From Scopulibacillus darangshiensis (GTDB lineage Bacteria > Bacillota > Bacilli > Bacillales > Sporolactobacillaceae), in the NCBI RefSeq assembly GCF_004341035.1, contig NZ_SLXK01000009.1, positions 62,001 through 126,000 of the forward strand: 64,000 bases of DNA, written 5' to 3'. The notes beneath the pieces were generated by a model that saw only the letters and a program-made list of their open reading frames with translations, made no database searches and was not told the origin of the DNA. The translations under genes and the position numbers were made by a program. Positions 40,393 to 48,968 of the stretch are shown here, piece by piece; position 1 is the stretch's first letter, and the number at the start of each line of letters is the position of its first letter.

Positions 40393-41181
40393 TTATGAGG
40401 TAACATTCGCTAAGTTCTTTTTTATAAGGGTATGCAAGTTATTTGTATAAGCGAGCTTGGGGTCTCGATTTCCTTGCAGCCGGATTTCTGCTGTACGGAC
40501 ACCTTCTTCTGAATCAAGCTTGAAAATGACCTTTCCTTCGGGATCGACGGCCATGCTATGTCCAAAAAAGGCGAGTTCCCCTTCATGGCCTATCCGGTTA
40601 CAAATAACGATTGGCACTTCATTTTCCAAGGCACGGCTTTGCATGTAAATATTTTGGTGATGTTCGTATGGGATCATGTTAGCTGTGTTCACTAAAATAA
40701 CTTCTGCTCCGTTTAGACGAAGGAGCCGGGAAACCTCTGGAAACTCTAAATCATAACAAATCATCACACCAATTTTTCCAAACTTTGTGTCGAATACAGG
40801 CCAGCTGCTTCCTCGTGTGAAGTATTTCGCCTCTGTGTCAAACAAATGTGTTTTTCGATAAATGCCGCAGGTCGTGCCATCATCTTTTAATAAAGCACTG
40901 GATATATAAAAAGCGCCATTTTCTTTTTCAGGAAATGAGACGAGTGCATGGATTTTTTGGTCTTTGCACACTTTACCGAGCTTTTTCAAGGATTCTCCAT
41001 CTTTTGTTTCAGCAATCGCCGGCAAGATGTCCCCGACTGAATAACCGGTTAGAGCCATTTCCGGAAAAACAACAAGATCTGCATCCTGCTTTTTTGCCTT
41101 TTTTAAATAGCCAATCATCTTTTCAAGATTTTTTTGTTTATCTTTAAGAACGGGATCAAATTGCGCTGTTGCAATGTTCAC
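40393..41181 (-). CDS. Carbon-nitrogen hydrolase (nitrilase-superfamily amidase)
   Basis: 262-aa cytosolic amidase with the Glu-Lys-Cys triad: Glu in FPEMALTGY (about residue 41), Lys in YRKTHLFD (about 107) and Cys in VMICYDLEFPE (about 140). GTG 41181 is the start, with AAAGGAGG seven bases upstream; an upstream TTG at 41202 has none. It lies between gabD and a permease in the GabR-linked operon. By context it could convert a GABA-family amide (for example 4-guanidinobutyramide, 5-aminovaleramide or N-carbamoylputrescine) to the acid feeding GabT. Those activities are known in this superfamily; which applies is inference. Confidence 0.87.
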   Translation of the reverse strand: MNIATAQFDPVLKDKQKNLEKMIGYLKKAKKQDADLVVFPEMALTGYSVGDILPAIAETKDGESLKKLGKVCKDQKIHALVSFPEKENGAFYISSALLKDDGTTCGIYRKTHLFDTEAKYFTRGSSWPVFDTKFGKIGVMICYDLEFPEVSRLLRLNGAEVILVNTANMIPYEHHQNIYMQSRALENEVPIVICNRIGHEGELAFFGHSMAVDPEGKVIFKLDSEEGVRTAEIRLQGNRDPKLAYTNNLHTLIKKNLANVTS

Positions 41182-41223
41182 CTTTTTGCCTCCTTTTAAC
41201 AATAATTAAAAAACTTTAGAGAA

Positions 41224-41300
41224 GGATCGTATAAAGGAAACTTAGGCTATCGCCTGCACTAAATCTTGGCGAAGCCCAAGTTTTCCTTTAGTTATTCTTT
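41224..41300. repeat. Hairpin element between amidase and gabD
   Basis: TAAAGGAAACTTAGGCT (41232-41248) and its near-perfect inverse AGCCCAAGTTTTCCTTTA (about 41273-41290) enclose about 24 bases that include CTTGGCGAAG. On the minus strand AAAACTTGGGCTTCGCC recalls the opening of the dispersed repeat at 22555 (AAAACTTGCTGATTGGC), so it may be a diverged relative. It lies inside an operon. Confidence 0.5.
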
Positions 41301-42690
41301 ATACATGCCCAATAGACAGGTATTTTGTTTCAAGATATGGCTCAATGCCTTCAATACCGCCCTCGCGTCCAAGTCCGCTTTCTTTCATGCCTCCAAAAGG
41401 GACGTGAGCAGCGGAAGGGGCACCATCATTCCATCCGACAATCCCAAAATCCAAATGGTCATGTAAATAAGTTCCGGTTCTATAGTCATTTGTGAAGAAA
41501 TAGGCGGCAAGTCCGTATGGGGTGCTATTTGCAAGTTCCAGCGCTTCTTCAATATTTGTAAAGCTTGTGATTGGAGCGACCGGGCCAAAGGTTTCCTCTT
41601 GCATGATGGCCATGGTCGGGTCGACATTTTTTAATACTGTTGGATAAATAAAGAAATAACCTTGTTCTTTATCGGCATCAAATTGATTGCCGGTAAGCAC
41701 CTCGGCACCCTTCTCAACGGCGTCATTAATCTGTGAAACAATTTTATCATAGCCCTTTTCATTAATAATAGGTCCGATATCCGTTTCTTTTTCCAGGCCG
41801 TTGCCGACTTTTAATTTTTTAACCGCCTCGGTCAGCTTGTTGGAAAATGCCTCAAGAACATTTTCATGAACAATAATGCGGTTGGCGCAGACGCACGTTT
41901 GACCGGCGTTTCTAAATTTTGATGCGATCGTTTGACTTACAGCAAAATCAAGATCAGCATCTTCAGCAATAATTAAGGGTGCGTGTCCTCCTAATTCCAT
42001 CGTGACATGTTTTACTGTATCGGCGCTGCCTTTTATTAAGGATTTCCCTACAGGGGTAGAGCCCGTAAATGTGATTTTTCTGACATATTCACTATTTGTA
42101 AAGATTGGTCCAACGTCTCTGCCGCGGCCATTCACGTATTGAATGACATCTTCTGGAATGCCCGCTTCGTGGGCAAGCTCGATTAATCTCATTGTCGTCA
42201 ATGGCGTTTCTTCTGCAGCTTTTACAATAAAGGTGCATCCAGCGGCAAGAGCGGGTGCCGCCTTTCTGGTCATCATAGCAGCAGGGAAATTCCATGGTGT
42301 GATGGCTGCGACCAATCCAATCGGCTGCCGGCTGACAACAATCCGTTTTGTTTCAGTGGCTGCTGGGATCGTGCGCCCGTAGATTCGTTTCGCTTCCTCT
42401 GCATACCAATCGATATAACTTGTTGCGTAATCGACTTCACCCAATGATTCCTGCAAGGGCTTTCCGTTTTCCAGAGTCATGACTTCCGCTATTTCTTCTT
42501 TATTTTCTTGAATTTTTTGTGCCCATTTTTCTAGCATTCTTGAACGTTCATGGGCGTTAATTTTTGACCACTTTTTAAAGCCTTCATGTCCGTTTTTTAA
42601 TGCTTGGTTGATTTCTTCCTTGGTGTGAACTGATACTTCTTTGATTATTTTACCCGTTGCGGGATTATGAACCTTTATTAGATTCGGCAT
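41299..42690 (-). CDS. gabD: Succinate-semialdehyde dehydrogenase
   Basis: 463-aa aldehyde dehydrogenase of the GabD type, which oxidises succinic semialdehyde to succinate with NAD(P)+. It shows [20 protein letters not shown] (about residue 133), the general base Glu in TMELGGHAP (about 232) and the catalytic Cys in [11 protein letters not shown] (about 266), with the C-terminal [14 protein letters not shown] block typical of GabD. AAGGAG lies just upstream on the minus strand. It follows gabT by 44 bp, so GABA is converted to succinate by the two products. Slightly shorter than the 480 residues of some homologues, but all motifs are present. Confidence 0.93.
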   Translation of the reverse strand: MPNLIKVHNPATGKIIKEVSVHTKEEINQALKNGHEGFKKWSKINAHERSRMLEKWAQKIQENKEEIAEVMTLENGKPLQESLGEVDYATSYIDWYAEEAKRIYGRTIPAATETKRIVVSRQPIGLVAAITPWNFPAAMMTRKAAPALAAGCTFIVKAAEETPLTTMRLIELAHEAGIPEDVIQYVNGRGRDVGPIFTNSEYVRKITFTGSTPVGKSLIKGSADTVKHVTMELGGHAPLIIAEDADLDFAVSQTIASKFRNAGQTCVCANRIIVHENVLEAFSNKLTEAVKKLKVGNGLEKETDIGPIINEKGYDKIVSQINDAVEKGAEVLTGNQFDADKEQGYFFIYPTVLKNVDPTMAIMQEETFGPVAPITSFTNIEEALELANSTPYGLAAYFFTNDYRTGTYLHDHLDFGIVGWNDGAPSAAHVPFGGMKESGLGREGGIEGIEPYLETKYLSIGHV

Positions 42691-42734
42691 TTGTTGACAC
42701 TCCTTTTTTGCTTGCTTTGCTGCAATTTAGTGTA

Positions 42735-44051
42735 TTAGATCTGATTATGGTCGAACGCTTTTTCCAATATCGCCAGTCCTCTCGCCAATTCATCGTCTGT
42801 AATAACTAATGGGGCCAGAAAGCGGACGACATTTCCCTTGAGACCGGCGGAAAGCAGTAATAGACCATTTTCATTCGCGAACTTTACAATGTCAGCTGTT
42901 TTCTTTTTGTCAGGCCGTTTGCTGTCGCGATGATCAACGATTTCGACCGCCACCATTGCACCCAACCGGCGAATGTCACCGACATAGTCATGCCTTTCAG
43001 CGAGATCAAGCAGTTTCGCTTCAATCTTTTGTCCGAGGCTTTCTGCTTTTTCTGGTAAATTTTCCTCTTCCATTATGTCTATGACAGCTAATGCGGCGGC
43101 ACATGCGACAGGACTGCCTGAATAAGTGCCTCCAAGCTCTCCTGGATCTGCGACATTTAATATTTCTGATTTGCCTACCACACCGCTAAGCGGCAAGCCT
43201 GCAGCCAATGATTTTGAAACCGTCATCAGATCCGGTGTCACGTCAAAATGTTCAATGGCAAACAATTTTCCCGTCCGGCCAAATCCAGTTTGAATTTCAT
43301 CAGCAACAAAGACGATCCCATGTTCCTTACAAAAGTCGCTGACAGCTTTAACAAACTTTTGAGGGGGGATAATAAAGCCGCCTTCACCTTGCACTGGTTC
43401 CATGACAACACAAGCAACCGTCTCGGGAGCTACCACAGCAATAAAGAAGTCTTTAAACTCCTCAATCATATGATCGATATAGGCTTCTTCCGTCATTTCA
43501 CTTGGTTTGTGATAGAGGTAAGGGAACGGCGCTTGATAGACTTCAGGAGCAAACGGACCGAATCCAAATTTATATGGTTTGACTTTACTTGTCATACTCA
43601 TCGTCATATTCGTCCTTCCATGATAACCGCGGACAAATGAAACCACTGCTTGCCTTCCCGTGTAACGGCGGGCAATTTTTATAGCATTTTCGACAGCCTC
43701 GGCACCGGAATTGAAAAGAATCGCCTGTTTTTCAAAGCTGCCTGGTGTGATTTTGCACAACTTTTCTGCCAGATTAATATAGCCTTCATACATCATCACG
43801 TTAAAACCGGGGTGCAAAAATTTTTCGACCTGTTTATTAACTGCTTCAGTTACTTTGGGATGACTGTGGCCGACGTTCAATGTGCCAATCGCACCTGCGA
43901 AGTCAATCCATTCATTCTGATCAATATCTGTAATTGTTGCTCCGGCTGCATGATGGGCAATATTTAAGTTGCCGTTGCTGACGCCTTTTGGAACATATTT
44001 TTCCCTTTTTTCTTGTAATTCCTTTGTTGTAACGTAAGAGACCGTCATCAT
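42735..44051 (-). CDS. gabT: 4-aminobutyrate aminotransferase
   Basis: Class III PLP aminotransferase of 438 aa that moves the amino group of GABA to 2-oxoglutarate, giving succinic semialdehyde. Motifs: NSGAEAVENAIKIARRYTGR (about residue 110), VADEIQTGFGRTG (about 240) and the PLP lysine in TVSKSLAAGLPLSG (about 270). ATG 44051 is preferred because AAGGG ends about seven bases before it; GTG 44057 is too close. It leads the operon gabT-gabD-amidase-permease and is divergent from gabR with a 112-bp gap holding a TGGTA/TACCA dyad. This matches the GabR-controlled gabTD arrangement known in Bacillus. Confidence 0.93.
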   Translation of the reverse strand: MMTVSYVTTKELQEKREKYVPKGVSNGNLNIAHHAAGATITDIDQNEWIDFAGAIGTLNVGHSHPKVTEAVNKQVEKFLHPGFNVMMYEGYINLAEKLCKITPGSFEKQAILFNSGAEAVENAIKIARRYTGRQAVVSFVRGYHGRTNMTMSMTSKVKPYKFGFGPFAPEVYQAPFPYLYHKPSEMTEEAYIDHMIEEFKDFFIAVVAPETVACVVMEPVQGEGGFIIPPQKFVKAVSDFCKEHGIVFVADEIQTGFGRTGKLFAIEHFDVTPDLMTVSKSLAAGLPLSGVVGKSEILNVADPGELGGTYSGSPVACAAALAVIDIMEEENLPEKAESLGQKIEAKLLDLAERHDYVGDIRRLGAMVAVEIVDHRDSKRPDKKKTADIVKFANENGLLLLSAGLKGNVVRFLAPLVITDDELARGLAILEKAFDHNQI

Positions 44052-44102
44052 TATCACCCTTGCTTTCGTAATATGAATATACTAATAAGTATGGCGATTG
44101 TC

Positions 44103-44122
44103 TGGTATAATGAAAAGTACCA
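44103..44122. promoter_or_regulatory. Candidate GabR site with -10 box
   Basis: TGGTA (44103-44107) and TACCA (44118-44122) form a dyad enclosing TATAAT (44106-44111), a perfect -10 box for gabR. Bacillus subtilis GabR is known to bind ATACCA-type words between gabT and gabR, so the position and words agree; exact spacing was not compared. Confidence 0.55.
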
Positions 44123-44163
44123 AAAAGTAAAAATTTTGGGCACCAGATGAAAGAGGGCAGACC

Positions 44164-45624
44164 ATGATTTTATTAACATTAGATAAAAATGGTGAAGCAA
44201 AATATATATACCAGCAGATTTATGAAGGGATCAAGACGGGGATCCTTGAAAGAAAGCTTAAATTTAATGAAAAGCTGCCTTCCAAAAGGGAATTGGCAGG
44301 GCAATTGAAGGTCAGCGTTAATTCGGTCGCCAACGCATATGGGCAATTGCTTGCGGAAGGATACATCTATACGATCGAGAAAAAGGGGTATTACGTCGAA
44401 AATATTACCCAGTTTATCCAGCAAGAAGATGCCGTAAAAGACAAGCTGCCATATGATCTAAAGGAAGACATCGAGGATAAAGAGGGATGGCTGTCACTCT
44501 CGCATATGACCTCTGATATATCAATGTTTCCTTTTGCGGAATGGATGAGGTGCCAGAATAAGGCCGTGAAAAATCATAAAAAAGAGCTTTCAGAAATTCT
44601 TGATCCTCAGGGACCTTATGGAGTAAGAGAAACGATTTCCCGTATGTTAGGGTTATCGCGCGGGGTTAAATGCGAGCCGGAACAGATTATAATTGGTGCC
44701 GGCTCGCAGCAATTAATCAGGCAGTTGATGGCGATGCAGGCGAGAAGCACGGTGGTCGCTATGGAGGACCCGGGATATTCCCGCTTTTATACTTTATTGA
44801 AAAACATGGACTTTGGGGTTCGCCCTGTTAAACTGGATGAAAAAGGCATTGATGTCAATGACATTAACGCTACAAAGGCAAATGTTGTGTTTGTGACGCC
44901 ATCACACCAATTTCCCACTGGTAAAATTATGCCGATTTCAAGACGCATTCAGCTGCTAAATTGGTCCGCCGAATCTACCGACAGATATATTGTGGAAGAT
45001 GACTATGATAGTGAATTTAAATATGAAACGGATAATATCCCCTCCTTGCAAAGTTTGGACCGGAATCATCGCGTCATCTATACTGGCACCTTTTCGAAAA
45101 CAATGTTTCCGGGTTTTCGCATGAGTTATATGGTGTTGCCGCCTGATTTATTAAGAGACTATCGCCGCCATTATTCTGATTTAATGCAATACAGCAATTC
45201 ACTGGTTTTATTCACATTGCATTATTTTGTGGAAAGCGGCGGGTACGCGAGACATGTAAAAAGGATGAACCATCATTATGAAATGAAAAGAAGGCTTTTG
45301 ATAAAGGAGCTTCACATTCGTTTTAGAGGTGATGTTGACATTGAGGATGTGCCTGCAGGACTTCATTTTCTTGCGCAATTTAGAACGGATAAAGGATATG
45401 AAGAGATTGAAGAGCAAGCGAAACAGGAAAAGCTTGAAATCTATTCAATGAGGCGTTTTATGCTAAAAAATAAGTATAAAGAAAAAGAAAAAGTTGAATT
45501 AGTTATCGGATTTGCAAATATACATGAGGAAAAAATTGTCGAGGCTGTTGATAGACTGTATCGGGTAATTAAAACGGGGTCGAATCTCCCCGTATTTTTC
45601 AAAAAAACGTCGACAAATGTATAA
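44164..45624 (+). CDS. gabR: GabR-type MocR regulator (GntR domain plus aminotransferase domain)
   Basis: 486-aa MocR-subfamily regulator. The N-terminal GntR winged helix (about residues 12-78, KLPSKRELAGQLKVSVNSVANAYGQL) is joined to a class I aminotransferase-like domain (about 110-475) with the PLP lysine in YTGTFSKTMFPGFRMSY (about 315). In Bacillus subtilis GabR senses GABA through PLP and switches on gabTD while repressing itself. Here it is divergent from gabT, exactly as expected. An AGAGGG site precedes ATG 44164. The symbol is used because context and architecture agree. Confidence 0.9.
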   Translation: MILLTLDKNGEAKYIYQQIYEGIKTGILERKLKFNEKLPSKRELAGQLKVSVNSVANAYGQLLAEGYIYTIEKKGYYVENITQFIQQEDAVKDKLPYDLKEDIEDKEGWLSLSHMTSDISMFPFAEWMRCQNKAVKNHKKELSEILDPQGPYGVRETISRMLGLSRGVKCEPEQIIIGAGSQQLIRQLMAMQARSTVVAMEDPGYSRFYTLLKNMDFGVRPVKLDEKGIDVNDINATKANVVFVTPSHQFPTGKIMPISRRIQLLNWSAESTDRYIVEDDYDSEFKYETDNIPSLQSLDRNHRVIYTGTFSKTMFPGFRMSYMVLPPDLLRDYRRHYSDLMQYSNSLVLFTLHYFVESGGYARHVKRMNHHYEMKRRLLIKELHIRFRGDVDIEDVPAGLHFLAQFRTDKGYEEIEEQAKQEKLEIYSMRRFMLKNKYKEKEKVELVIGFANIHEEKIVEAVDRLYRVIKTGSNLPVFFKKTSTNV

Positions 45625-45707
45625 CGATCACAACAGGATATTTGTACATTTTGTAGAAGTCTATAATATAAGGTTATCGGTATTTCCAAAATAGCCATGG
45701 AAGGCGG

Positions 45708-46187
45708 GTGAATGGTATGTTCAAGAATGGTATGTTCAAATGGATGCCATATAAAGAGCAAAATATGTGTGAAAGAAAGCTTAATAGGGTTATGAGACGT
45801 TTAGAAATCGAAAAGTTCAATTTCAATTGGGATCGCAGCAGTTGTTTTATTGAATTTTGTTATAAGGAAAAATCATACAGGGTGGAACACTCTGTTCAAA
45901 GAGCGAAAGACAAAGGTATTATTTTAAGGAACGGATTGGATTGTTTATTTGAGTTGATTCAATCCCTTGAAAATCTGTGTGACATCATTAATAGGGGAAC
46001 TTATAAACTCGAGACTTGGATATTCGGCATGAAACAGTCATCTCCAGCAAAAGAGGTAACTGAATATGAAGAGGAATTTCATATAAGATATAAGTCATTA
46101 GGGCCGCAAAAACTTGCCGAATATAATAATGAGGAGCTTATTCCCGTTGCACCTGAATCACCTCTAGGGGATTTTGACCGAAACTAG
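45708..46187 (+). CDS. Hypothetical protein
   Basis: 159-aa protein that I do not recognise. It is hydrophilic, without signal peptide or membrane helix, rich in Lys, Arg and Glu, with three Cys (residues about 20, 46 and 51). The middle (FNWDRSSCFIEFCYKEKSYRVEHSVQRAKDKG) looks like a small beta-sheet domain, and the C-terminus is acidic. GTG 45708 and ATG 45717 are both possible with the GGAAGGCGGG site. Codon use fits its neighbours and a strong terminator follows, so it is probably a real single gene. No functional hint comes from gabR upstream or the MFS gene downstream. Confidence 0.65.
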   Translation: MNGMFKNGMFKWMPYKEQNMCERKLNRVMRRLEIEKFNFNWDRSSCFIEFCYKEKSYRVEHSVQRAKDKGIILRNGLDCLFELIQSLENLCDIINRGTYKLETWIFGMKQSSPAKEVTEYEEEFHIRYKSLGPQKLAEYNNEELIPVAPESPLGDFDRN

Positions 46188-46246
46188 AGTATCCAAAACA
46201 ATTACTCCAATAAACAGAGCCAAATGTAAAACAGGCGCTTGATATG

Positions 46247-46285
46247 ATAAGGTCAACCAGTCATTTTTGGTTGACCTTATATTAA
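46247..46285 (+). terminator. Rho-independent terminator
   Basis: Perfect 13-bp stem ATAAGGTCAACCA / TGGTTGACCTTAT with an 8-base loop, 60 bp after the hypothetical gene. Confidence 0.82.
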
Positions 46286-46412
46286 TTATCTTGCATAATT
46301 TCTTTGTACTCAGACAGAGCAAAAGCTGCTATTCGAAAGCATAAAGTTAGTGCCTTTTCAATTTAAAATAGCAGTAAAATGGGGAGCTGACCCTGATTAG
46401 GAGGTTCAATCA

Positions 46413-47612
46413 TTGAGATCCTTTGCTTTTGCTTCATATGCCTTATATTTTCTTTCAGGTTTGGTTATTACAACGATCGGATCCGTTCTTCCCCAGCTGC
46501 TAGCCCATTATCATGTATCCTATACTATTGGCGGCCAGTTAGTGTTTGCCGGTTCAGTGGGATTCATTATTGGCGTCCCGATTTCGTCTTTCTTAATAAA
46601 CTGGTTTGCAGAAAAAAACGTCTTATCGATGGCGGCTGCTATTATAGCCTTTGCTCAATTCAGCATTTTCTTTCTTCCACCGATTGGCTTGATATTCTTT
46701 CTGACCTTTTTAAATAGTATTGGTGTTGCAATGTTAGAAACAGTTGTTGCCACCTTAATGATGGAAGTTTTTATAGGCCGGCGAGCGGTAGTCATGAGTT
46801 ATCTGGAAGTATCATTCGGTCTCGGCGCCTTGCTGATGCCCATCATTTCGAGCATTTTCATATCACAAGGCATTTGGAGGTCTTCATTCATTGTGACAGG
46901 CTGTTTTGCCGCCGTCTTGGTGATTGTCTGGCAGACGATATCATATTCAAAAGATAAGATAGATCTTTCAGAGACGTTAGATGCGGGCGGACTGCCGCCT
47001 CAATTTTTGTCTAAAGGGAGAAAAATGCTGGTATTATCATTATTTATGATGATGATCCTTATGTACACGGGGATAGAAGGCAGCCTAAATAATTTCCTAG
47101 CCTCAATTTTTATTGCCTACTTGGACACAGTTCCGTATTATGCTTCTTTAAGCATTGGCTTTTTTTGGGCGGCAATGGTCGTCGGAAGAGTTGCGACGGG
47201 TTGGATCATTAGGAAAGTGACATACAACCTTTTTCTATTTTGGGGTATGGCAGGGACAACGTTAGGCTTGATCTGTTTTATTTTATTCAAGAATGCTGCG
47301 GTCGGTTACGGGTTTGTTATAATCATGGGACTCACGATGTCAGGGGTTTATTCCATTACGATGGTCTACGCTAATCATATGTTTCCTGGCCTCGCTCGTT
47401 TGGTCACGAGCTTAATAACCGGATTTGCCGGTTTAGGCGGGGCGATTTTTCCCGCTTTAATCGGTGCCACCATGGATCGCTCTGGAACAGCAACAGCCCT
47501 TTGGTATGTCGTCGCTTTTGCAGGTCTTTATTTGACGGCACTAGCAGCCATCTATATTTTTCAGCTTAATATGAGGAAGAGTACGAACGTGATCGACAAG
47601 CATTGTTTGTGA
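46413..47612 (+). CDS. MFS transporter, sugar-type
   Basis: 399-aa major facilitator with about 12 membrane segments in two halves separated by a charged loop near residue 185 (YSKDKIDLSETLD). The first half has GSVLPQLLAHYHVSYTIGG and the second VVGRVATGWIIRKVTYN, the layout of FucP/YfkF-type sugar or drug MFS proteins. TTG 46413 has AGGAGG nine bases upstream. It stands alone between two terminators. It faces a nucleoside hydrolase on the opposite strand, so nucleoside or ribose transport is possible, but substrate cannot be assigned. Confidence 0.87.
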   Translation: MRSFAFASYALYFLSGLVITTIGSVLPQLLAHYHVSYTIGGQLVFAGSVGFIIGVPISSFLINWFAEKNVLSMAAAIIAFAQFSIFFLPPIGLIFFLTFLNSIGVAMLETVVATLMMEVFIGRRAVVMSYLEVSFGLGALLMPIISSIFISQGIWRSSFIVTGCFAAVLVIVWQTISYSKDKIDLSETLDAGGLPPQFLSKGRKMLVLSLFMMMILMYTGIEGSLNNFLASIFIAYLDTVPYYASLSIGFFWAAMVVGRVATGWIIRKVTYNLFLFWGMAGTTLGLICFILFKNAAVGYGFVIIMGLTMSGVYSITMVYANHMFPGLARLVTSLITGFAGLGGAIFPALIGATMDRSGTATALWYVVAFAGLYLTALAAIYIFQLNMRKSTNVIDKHCL

Positions 47613-47616
47613 TTAC

Positions 47617-47646
47617 GGGGGATGACATTGGTTCATCCCCTTTTTC
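47617..47646. terminator. Bidirectional terminator
   Basis: GGGGATGA pairs with TCATCCCC around a loop of eight bases and is followed by five T. It lies between the convergent MFS and nucleoside hydrolase genes. Confidence 0.8.
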
Positions 47647-47653
47647 ACTTATA

Positions 47654-48601
47654 TTAATTAATGAGAGAGCCACTCATAACCGCCACAAAGTCATTCACAA
47701 AGTGCTGCACACTAAAGTCTAGAATAATCTTGTTGATTGGATATCCCGGTTCAACTTTCGGAACCGGACGAAAATCAGCATAGGTTAACCCTTTTGATGA
47801 ACCATCGTCAACGACGAAGACTTGGCGGTTAACGCCTTTATAGTGATCTTTGCTTGTAAGGCATGAAAGTGCGGCGACATCGTGTAATGGGCCCCCGTTA
47901 ATACCAGGCATGATGTGCTGATATTGCGAACTGTAATAATCCATAATGGGTTTAATAATTGGTGTAAAGGGAGTTGTTGTTTGGTTTGAAAGATAACGAA
48001 TGATGTCGTTTGAAATAATTGATCGATTACTGACATTCAGGGGTAGGAAGGTAAGGTTTTTCCCATATGTAGTGACGATTTTCCCCGCTGGCGGATCGCC
48101 ATAAATATTAGCCTCGGCTAAAGGGCTGATATTTCCGGGAACAAAAAATGCCCCTCCCATTATAATTATTTCTTTGACATCATGGATGTTGCTTTCTGCT
48201 TCAAGGAAGGTAAGAGCCAAAGTCGTTAAGCGGGACAGGTTAACAAGCGTCAGCTCGCTGCCATAAACTGTGATTAATTCGTAAACTGTATGAAAAGGAT
48301 ATGTATGAGTAATTTTGGTGCTCTCCGTATTAACCGCCCCGATGCCATGATAGCCGTGGAGGTCATAAAAATACTGCGGCGGCTGGCCGGAGAGAGGGGC
48401 TTTGGCTCCATTGATCAGGGGGATGTCATCCCTTCCGGCAAGCTTGAGTAAATAGGCGCTATTTCGCAAGGCGTCTGATTGGCTGACATTGCCATACCCG
48501 CACACTAGCCCAACCAACTCGAGCTCAGGATGAAGAAGAGCATACATAATAGCAAATGCATCATCGACTCCTGGATCAGTGAACAGCAAAATCTTCTTCA
48601 C
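47654..48601 (-). CDS. Nucleoside hydrolase (inosine-uridine preferring type)
   Basis: 315-aa hydrolase that splits ribonucleosides to base and ribose. The calcium-binding N-terminal DPGVDDAFAI (residues 9-18) and the LVNLSRLTTLAL and GGPLHDVAALSCL blocks (His for leaving-group activation, about 235) are clear. A GAGGGG site precedes its start on the minus strand. It is a single gene convergent with an MFS transporter. Substrate preference within the family cannot be read from the sequence. Confidence 0.9.
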   Translation of the reverse strand: MKKILLFTDPGVDDAFAIMYALLHPELELVGLVCGYGNVSQSDALRNSAYLLKLAGRDDIPLINGAKAPLSGQPPQYFYDLHGYHGIGAVNTESTKITHTYPFHTVYELITVYGSELTLVNLSRLTTLALTFLEAESNIHDVKEIIIMGGAFFVPGNISPLAEANIYGDPPAGKIVTTYGKNLTFLPLNVSNRSIISNDIIRYLSNQTTTPFTPIIKPIMDYYSSQYQHIMPGINGGPLHDVAALSCLTSKDHYKGVNRQVFVVDDGSSKGLTYADFRPVPKVEPGYPINKIILDFSVQHFVNDFVAVMSGSLIN

Positions 48602-48968
48602 ATCAACCCCTCCTCTAGAATATTTTTCGGGACTGATACCATTTTATTAGTAAAATTAAGTTTTTAGCCTAAGTTATTGGTGGGGGGGTGAGCTGGAAGT
48701 TTAACCTAATAAATAGGAAGGCGCTAATGGCATTAGACAAATCTAAGTTAGCTAAGGCGGTAAAGTAGAATAAAGTATAGGACTGATGTTCTTTGTTACC
48801 AAATATATACATTAAGTGTAACGCCATCCAGATGAAGACACCAAATCGATAAAAGGTCAAGATTTCCCCGATGGAAGATCTAGGACCTTAGTGGTATAGA
48901 CGGGTATACAAATCACAAGTATGCTTATTACTATACACTTTTTAAAATATTTTAACAAAGGGAAGGTG
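48602..48968. other. Intergenic gap with a single relative of the tandem-repeat leader
   Basis: No gene is supported in these 367 bp. ATGAAGACACCAAATCGATAA at 48833 onwards (first 20 bases compared) resembles ATGAAGACACCAAGCCGGTAA of the diverged unit before the 52-bp array at about 26673, so the same small element probably occurs singly here. The rest includes the promoter region of the GH84 gene, without a strong match to consensus. Confidence 0.4.

Noticed and set aside
45642-45667. Sigma-A promoter for the hypothetical gene at 45708
   Set aside because: TTGTAC and TATAAT are present but only 14 bp apart, too short for a reliable call.
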